A DNA stretch of 15,151 nt from Annulohypoxylon bovei var. microspora (Eukaryota; Ascomycota; Sordariomycetes; Xylariales; Hypoxylaceae). Shown here one piece after another: positions 9,480-15,151 of the stretch; within the stretch, counting starts at the first letter, position 1, and each line of letters opens with the position of its first letter. The notes under the pieces were generated by a model. The model worked only from the letters and a program-made list of their open reading frames with translations. It searched no databases and had not been told where the DNA came from. The translations under genes and the position numbers were made by a program. The stretch covers positions 1 through 15,151 of the forward strand of contig MU405506.1 of NCBI GenBank assembly GCA_022836615.1, in the 5' to 3' direction.

Positions 9480-12400
9480 GATTGTAAAGGCTTCCTCACT
9501 TACCCCATTTCCTGCTTCGAATCGTTGGTAAAATGTTTTTAAAACCTTTGTATTTTTTAATTTTTCCTAAAGCTTTTACGTTGGTTTTGCGTAACCTTTT
9601 TATTTAACTAATATTATTTTACGTATGCCCCATCCTTTACGCTTGTTTTTTAATCGTAAAATTTCTTTAATAATATATTTAAGGTTTTTATCGTCTTAAT
9701 TAATGAAAGGTGGTAGTTAAGCGTCGTTTTATATTTGGGATGGTAATAAATTTATGGTTACCGACTTAAATAATTTAATATGAAATCGTGGTTAAATTCT
9801 TATAAATATGTTTAATTTTATTATATAAAGGTTAATCACTTTAATTACCTTATATTTTATATATAACTAAAAGAATTTTTTTTTAAATTATGGTATTATA
9901 ATATTTTTCAAATTTAATTAAACCTTATCGTTTACCTTATACTTAAAGTTCTTTAATCGGGATTAATTTATTATACGTTCCATACATTTTTAAATTATAG
10001 TTATAATAGCTTAGGTGTACTTATTAACCTTTTTAATCTTAATTATAAAGTCCATAATTTATTATTCCTTAAATAATTTATTTAAGGCTTTATTAACGAT
10101 TTATTTAATTAGGTATATATAATATTTATACGTCATATAAAAAAAGTTTAACTTAATTATTATGTTTTAATTATTAATCGTTACCATCGTTATAAATAAT
10201 ATCTTTAATTAATTAAATTATATATAAATTAAGAAATATTATAAATATACTTATATTTTTTAATTTATTTTTTTTATAAACCCATTAATTTTTAAATTAA
10301 AAGTAATAAATAAACGTTATACCATCTTTGTTAATTTATAAAGTTTTATTTAAAATGTGTTCGTTTAATTACTTCCTTGGTTTAATATTACTATTATAAA
10401 AAAACTGTGATACTTAATGTGGGTGTATATAAGTTTTGTAACATACGTTTTAACTTTTATAATATTTATCGTTTTTAATAAAACCCATTTTAATAACCGG
10501 TAAGTAACCATTATTAAATATCGGGGGTTTTTTTTTTTTTTTATTAGCATTTTTATTATGAAATTAATGGATAACTTTAAAAAGTAACGATTAAAAATGG
10601 GTAAAGGTTTTAATAACCTTTTTTATTAAATTTATTAAATGTGAACTTAATTATAAACATTGTAATTTTTATAAAACTTTTATATATTTTATTTTATAAC
10701 TAATTAATAAAAGGATTTTAAAGTAATCATAATAGTATTATCTTTTTTTAAGTGGTTTATAACGTGGGAATCGTAGATATTTTAAATTATAATCGTTTTA
10801 AAAAGCTTTTAATCCGGTATCCACGTTTATTCTTTAAACGATACGGTTTTTTTATCGTTTAAACCACACTTAATAATTAAGACTTTGTAGTTTTTAAAAG
10901 CTGGTGGGAAATAATAATTGCCTTTATTAATAACCTTATAAATCGTCTTAAAGTTTATATTTTTAATAATCTTTTAATTTTATAAGGTTTATAAATTTTT
11001 ATTATAAAAAATTCTTTTTTTAGTGGGTATAATTACAAGGCTTTAATCCGGTGTTACCCTTTTTTTTAATATTTTAATAACATTTATTAAAAATATTTAA
11101 ATGTTTATTACCATCGTTTTTATTAAAAATAATCATTTTTATTTAAATAAGTGTTACATACGATTTACCACTTTTTTATTCTTTTGGTTTACCGGGATAT
11201 TTTAACTTTATTTTAATAAAGCATTGGGTTATTTTACTTCTTTACCGGCCCGGTACTTTATAATAAAGTTAAATCTTAATAAAGTTTATTTTTAACGTAT
11301 TTAACGTTTATTTAATTTGCAAATAATTATAAAATATTTTAAGTTTTTATGGTTTATAAAGATTATAAAAGGTTTAATTACTTTTCGTAATTTTTTTTAT
11401 TATGTTTTTATTAACTTAATGATTATTAAAAGTTTTTTATCGTATATTTTATAATTATATTTAATTAATAATAATTTTACCGAGTGGTAAGCCATAAGCT
11501 TTAATATTTTATTATGGTCCTTTTATAAAAAGTAAGCTTTTAAAACTTATTTTAAGTAATTTGCTTTTAAGTATATTTCCCGATCGGGGTTTTAATAAAT
11601 TAAGATTAATACGGTAATAAATAAATATTTCAATTCTTCGAACGCCGCGTTTATTTTTTACCCCCACTTAAAAAGGGCCTTTTTTTTTATTAAGGTGGTT
11701 AAAAAGGTAATTAATTTATTAAATCTTTTAATAAACGTTTTGTAAAAGTTTATAAACCTTAAAAAGCTGCGAATTCCCCGTACGTTTATAAGTGGTTTTT
11801 ATCTTTTAATGGTTATAATTTTATTAAAGTTTATTTTAATTCCTTTTTTTTATTATAACGATAAAGCTTAAGTATTTAATTTCCTTTATAATAAAAAAGC
11901 ATTTAAAAAAATTTAATTTTAAATTAACATTATTAAAGCGTTTTAACACCGTTTTAACCTTATTTATATAATTTTTATAAAACCCGTTTAAATAAATTAC
12001 CACATTATCCACATATATTAAATAATAATTATTTAAAAAGTTAAATAAAGTTTTATTAATATAACGTTAAAATGTTGTTAACGCTTTGTATAACCCGAAA
12101 AGTATAATTAATTATTTAAAAGCCTTAAATTAAGTATAAAAAACGATTTTTTATTTATTTTTTTCTTTTATTCGTAATTTATAAAATATAACTTTAATGT
12201 TAACTTTAATTAATTATTTAACCTTATAAAAGGATTGTAAGGTTTCTTTAATTAATGGTAACGAATAATAATCGCGTGTTAAAATAACGTTAAAAGCTTT
12301 GTAATTTATATAAAATCAAAAGCCACCTTTTAATTTTTTTACGAATAATATTAATGCTTTTTTTAATGAATTATTAACTTTAATCCACCTTTTATTTAAT

Positions 12401-13389
12401 AGGTTTATTAAGGTTTTTTATAACATTAAAAGTTTTTTTTTTAATATATTATATAAAAACCCCCATGGGATTTCCTTTTCCTTACCTTAATTATTTTTTT
12501 ATAAATTAATTTCGGTGTTTAACTTTAGCTTTAATGGTGGTAACGTTATACCCTTGTCGTTTAAAAAATTTCCGACCCGATTTTTCAATTCATTAAGTAA
12601 TGCTTTTCGGATTTAGTTAATCGTAAACTTTTCCTTTTTTTTTAATGTAATATTAATATTTTATATAATGGTATTAAAGATTTAAACGTCCTTGCCGTTT
12701 TTCTTATATTAATGTTTCTTTTTTTAAGTTATAAATACTAGGAATACATTTCTTATTACATACTTAACCTCCTTAATTTATAAGCATTTTATTTTAACGT
12801 TATAAAATGTTTAAGTGGTATTCTAATCCTTTTTATATATTATTAAACCGTATTTTTTTAAACTTATTTTAATTAACCTTTTCTTCGCCTTATAAATAAT
12901 GTTATTCCATTCCATTTACGGTTTTTTTAATATTAAAAGAAACGTAAAATCCGGGATAATATAACCTTATATTTGTTCTTTTTTACCGTTTATATTAATT
13001 TTTATATGTGTAAACGTATTGATCGTATAAAATTCCTCATCTTTAATTAATTTTAACTTTTTTTTTTGGATAAATATATGCGGTAACTTTACTTATCGTA
13101 CAAGTTTTTTATTAAATGTTAAATATATTAAACATTTTAAATTTATAAACGTATTAATAAATTTTTATTTATTTAATAAAGTTTCGATTAAAAAAAAAGT
13201 GGTATATATTTTATTTAAAGTTTCTTTAATATTTATAAGTTTTAATATTAACCTTTAAGCGCGATTTTACTTAAAGATTATTCGTTTTTTAAGTACTTTA
13301 ATAATTCGTAATTATTCTTGGTATTTTAATTACTTTGGGCCTTTATAATGGCCATTTATAGCGTGCCATTTCCATTGTTACGGTCTAAT
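9480..13389 (-). pseudogene. Ty3/gypsy pol remnant (protease, reverse transcriptase, RNase H, integrase)
   Basis: The ends are approximate. On the - strand, GITLPPLKLKLNTEI (with TLPPL at about 12529-12546) matches the L-P-P-H-R-x-x-D-H-x-I-x-L segment that opens gypsy reverse transcriptase. In the same frame, 176 codons later, YVDNVVIYLNGF (12015 down to about 11980) is the catalytic box, with the second Asp now Asn. KCFFIIKEIKYLSFIV follows (tgc codon 11901-11899), matching K-C-x-F...V-x-F-L-G-H-I-V. After a one-base slip, GIRSFLRFINFYKTFIKRF and a KLI...LTTLIKKKALFKW run (11664-11735) match the F-L-G-L-x-N-Y-Y-R-R-F-I...P-L-x-x-L-x-K-x-x-x-F-x-W signature. YDSHVINHLKK (10775 downward), in frame with it, is the integrase zinc-binding H-D-S-x-x-x-G-H with the first His now Tyr. 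The integrase D,D,E residues and the protease site were not resolved. Confidence 0.85.
11844..11851 (-). other. Frame slip in the gypsy reverse transcriptase at a T8 run
   Basis: Upstream motifs (12543, 12015, 11901) share one register and downstream motifs (11735, 10775) share another, offset by one base. The frames cross at this homopolymer: the first reading loses sense just after FIV and the second picks up at GIK. The spacing from YVDD to FIKRF is 280 bp, about 93 codons, as expected for the family, so only one base was gained or lost here. Confidence 0.7.
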
Positions 13390-14430
13390 TAAAGTGTGGC
13401 TTAAAACAACGGGCAAGCCATTATAAAATGCCTTGTTTTCGTATAACGGGCACATTTACCCTCCCTTTTAAGTTTTTTAAACTTTTAATTTAACTTTTAT
13501 CGTACCTTTAATAAATTATTATCACCTTGGCGTAAACCACCTACTTAACCCATCGTTGTAATTATTATAACGGTTAAAGTTATGTAATTCACCTTACCTA
13601 TAATTATGTTTTCGTCCCCGTTAAGCTTTGGTCCTTATTCTTAAATAACTACCATGTTAATAAAGTTAACGGCCTTTTAATTAAATGTTCCTTTGTATTA
13701 AATGGTTATAAAATAATTACTTTTTTTCTTATAATTTAATACCTCTTTTATTTTAATTATTACGTTATTAACTTTAACCACCCACTTATTATAATCTTTT
13801 TTATCCAACTTTTTTACTATAAAAACATTCCTTAATTTATTATTTAACCCCGCGTTAATATAACCGATTTTATTTTCCCCTTTTTAATTTAACCCATTAA
13901 TTAAAACTAGCTTATTTTTAAAATTAATAAAGAAATTACCGAAATATTAAAAAACACTTTAACATATTTTAATTAAGTTTTAATAAACGGCTTAAATCGA
14001 TTATTTATCCTCGAATTTTTCGATTAAAACTTAAATAAAAGTTTTATTATTATATAACCCATTGGACCTTCCCGTGTTAAACCATTATATTAAACGTTAC
14101 CGTTTTTTAATTAAAACCGAAGATATGATTTTTAAATATTTATTTTTCTTTAATCCAAGGTATATTATATTTTCTAAAATAAAAAGATTTAATATAATTA
14201 CGTATATCGAAAAATCTTTTTATTTATTAATTTAAGTTAAATATTTATCTTTAATTAAAATTATTTTTTTAGTTTTATAAAACGAATTAAAATTATTTAA
14301 TGAGTTAATTATGGGGTTATTAAGGAAGTTATTAAAGAATTTATATGTATTTAAGTTATGTTAATAAAAAACGATAAATGTTATGAGGTTTTAATTACTT
14401 ATTATTTAAAAGATATTTATATATTAAGTT
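13390..14430 (-). pseudogene. Ty3/gypsy gag remnant with CCHC knuckle
   Basis: Boundaries are approximate: the 5' end lies shortly inside the 5' LTR. The clear landmark is on the - strand at 13454-13413, CARYTKTRHFIMAC, a C-x2-C-x4-H-x4-C nucleocapsid knuckle. The second Cys has become Tyr and the Gly before His has become Arg, both by G-to-A. Such knuckles bind element RNA during particle assembly. The surrounding 13330-13460 is less mutated than the rest and keeps several CpA dinucleotides. The remainder of gag could not be followed. Its frame differs from the reverse transcriptase frame, through a separate gag frame or an indel; the sequence does not say which. Confidence 0.7.
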
Positions 14431-14477
14431 ATTATTTAACGTAATAAACGCTTTTTCGAAGATTTTTATTAATTAAA

Positions 14478-14495
14478 AAGTGATTAATAAAAATA
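14478..14495 (-). promoter_or_regulatory. Position of the gypsy primer-binding site (mutated)
   Basis: Directly inside the 5' LTR on the - strand the sequence reads TATTTTTATTAATCACTT. The tRNA primer-binding site belongs here, but C-to-T and G-to-A changes have erased any certain match to a tRNA 3' end, so only the position is claimed. Confidence 0.35.
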
Positions 14496-14807
14496 TGTAA
14501 CGGTTTTTATAAATAATAATAAACTTGTATTATATGAGGTTAAAAATAAAGTTATTTTTATTAATAAAAAAAAAAAAAAAAAGTAATAACCTTTCGTTTT
14601 TAAGGTTATAATATTTATATTTAAAGGTATGGATTAAATTAATTAACGTGGAAACCCTTTTTATATATATTTTAATAATTTCCACAACCCACTTAAAGTT
14701 ATTAATAGTTTCATTATAAAGACTTATACTTATTATATTTATAATTATAATATAAATTTACGTTAATTTTTACCTTAATTAACTTTCCGGGTCCTCGACT
14801 CGTAACA
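14496..14807 (-). repeat. 5' LTR of the gypsy element
   Basis: 312 bp, ungapped partner of 9137-9448, with canonical ends preserved on the + strand (TGTAAC...CGTAACA). On the - strand this is TGTTAC...GTTACA. It retains a less mutated end (CCGGGTCCTCGACTCG, about 14788-14803), while other parts are more mutated than in the 3' LTR. It would have held the promoter of the element; no separate core promoter motif can be trusted in such AT-rich DNA. Confidence 0.92.
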
Positions 14808-14812
14808 AGTAT
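14808..14812. repeat. Target-site duplication AGTAT, right of the gypsy element
   Basis: Perfect repeat of 9132-9136, directly after the LTR end. Confidence 0.9.
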
Positions 14813-15058
14813 TTAAAATTTATTTATATAAATATAAATTTAATTTATTTTTAATAATTTAATTATAACTTTAATAATACACATTAATTATTAATTTATT
14901 TACGTGAAAAGTTTTTTAATAATTTATAAAATTAATTATAAATTATTAAAAATCGGCGTTAAAAACGTTAATTTTAAATAAATTAAAAACTTTAATATTT
15001 ATATTATTATATATTAAAAATAAATGTAATTAAATTTATTTAAATTATATAATTAAAA
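14813..15058. other. AT-rich continuation of the interrupted host sequence
   Basis: This is the DNA that followed 9136 before the gypsy insertion, so it is probably copia 3' LTR or flank. It is very AT-rich, with most remaining C's in CpG. No coding or repeat structure was recognised. Confidence 0.5.
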
Positions 15059-15151
15059 AGAGCAATGTTAAATCCGCTGTATGGATGTCGTCGATTTCGT
15101 CCGCTGTATGGGGGTGGTGTCAAAGGGTACTTTTCCCCGCATACAAATCCC
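15059..15151 (+). mobile_element. Second foldback element copy, left end only (cut by window edge)
   Basis: The same terminus AGAGCAATGTTAAATCCGCT starts abruptly in AT-rich DNA and runs to the window end. It matches the left arm of the first copy closely for the first 33 bp, then with a few substitutions and small length changes (for example around 15092-15094 and 15110-15135). Both CCGCTGTATGG repeats are present at the same spacing. Only the first 93 bp are visible, so whether the copy is complete is unknown. It is unmutated like the first copy. Confidence 0.85.

Larger units (their letters stand above)
9137..14807 (-). mobile_element. Ty3/gypsy LTR retrotransposon, structurally complete, RIP-inactivated
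   Basis: A 5671-bp element bounded by two 312-bp LTRs and a perfect AGTAT duplication, coding on the - strand. In transcription order it shows the 5' LTR (14496-14807), a Gag zinc knuckle (13413-13454), a pre-reverse-transcriptase motif (12529-12543), the reverse transcriptase YVDD box (12001-12015), the F-x-R-x-F-x-K-L segment after it (11664-11735), the integrase zinc-binding start (10752-10775), a purine tract and the 3' LTR (9137-9448). Integrase after reverse transcriptase and the YVDD context place it in Ty3/gypsy. All seen damage is transitions plus at least one 1-bp frame slip. It lies just downstream of the copia pol and so inserted into older copia-related DNA. Confidence 0.92.

Noticed and set aside
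10365..10550. 61-codon open frame on the - strand
   Set aside because: It falls within the integrase part of the mutated gypsy pol; no independent gene signal.
1..15151. Naturally AT-rich genome (mitochondrion, apicomplexan, endosymbiont)
   Set aside because: GC-balanced islands with sharp borders, transition-only differences between LTRs and Asp-to-Asn/Gln-to-stop changes in transposon genes point to RIP-like mutation, not genome-wide AT bias.
1..15151. tRNA, rRNA, CRISPR array or bacterial-type operon
   Set aside because: No cloverleaf, rRNA-like block, regular spacer array or run of intact genes was seen on either strand.

Overview
The window reads as a gene-free, transposon-filled AT-rich block from a filamentous ascomycete-type fungus whose repeats were destroyed by repeat-induced point mutation (RIP). 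Nearly all of it is very AT-rich. CpA/TpG are rare, many surviving C's sit in CpG, and recognisable transposon proteins carry D-to-N, G-to-N/R/K, C-to-Y and Q-to-stop changes, all explained by C:G-to-T:A transitions. No intact gene, tRNA or rRNA was found. The organism is an inference from the RIP-like pattern; no species can be named.

Layout. (1) Bases 1-94 are of ordinary composition, then the AT-rich block starts abruptly. (2) 95-4790 is heavily mutated, T-rich with G above C on the + strand, and not assigned to any family. (3) About 4800-9131 is largely the wreck of a + strand Ty1/copia retrotransposon. Its pol frame can be followed from the C-terminal integrase region (6236) through reverse transcriptase and RNase H to about 8885. 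(4) This copia pol is split at 7579-8307 by an unmutated, GC-balanced 729-bp foldback (MITE-like) element with about 325-bp inverted arms, a 78-bp centre and a 6-bp target duplication. (5) Downstream of the copia pol sits a structurally complete but RIP-killed Ty3/gypsy element (9137-14807, coding on the - strand), with two 312-bp LTRs, a 5-bp AGTAT target duplication, a Gag zinc knuckle, reverse transcriptase and integrase remnants. (6) 14813-15058 resumes the sequence interrupted by the gypsy element. (7) At 15059 a second copy of the foldback element starts and runs off the window.

History inferred: copia first, then gypsy inserted beside its pol, both mutated by RIP; foldback copies either arrived later or escaped because their repeated arms are short. 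The item most worth attention is the foldback family: two copies within 7.5 kb, unmutated in a destroyed background, with repeated subterminal motifs and no transposase of their own. I did not recognise it as a named family.
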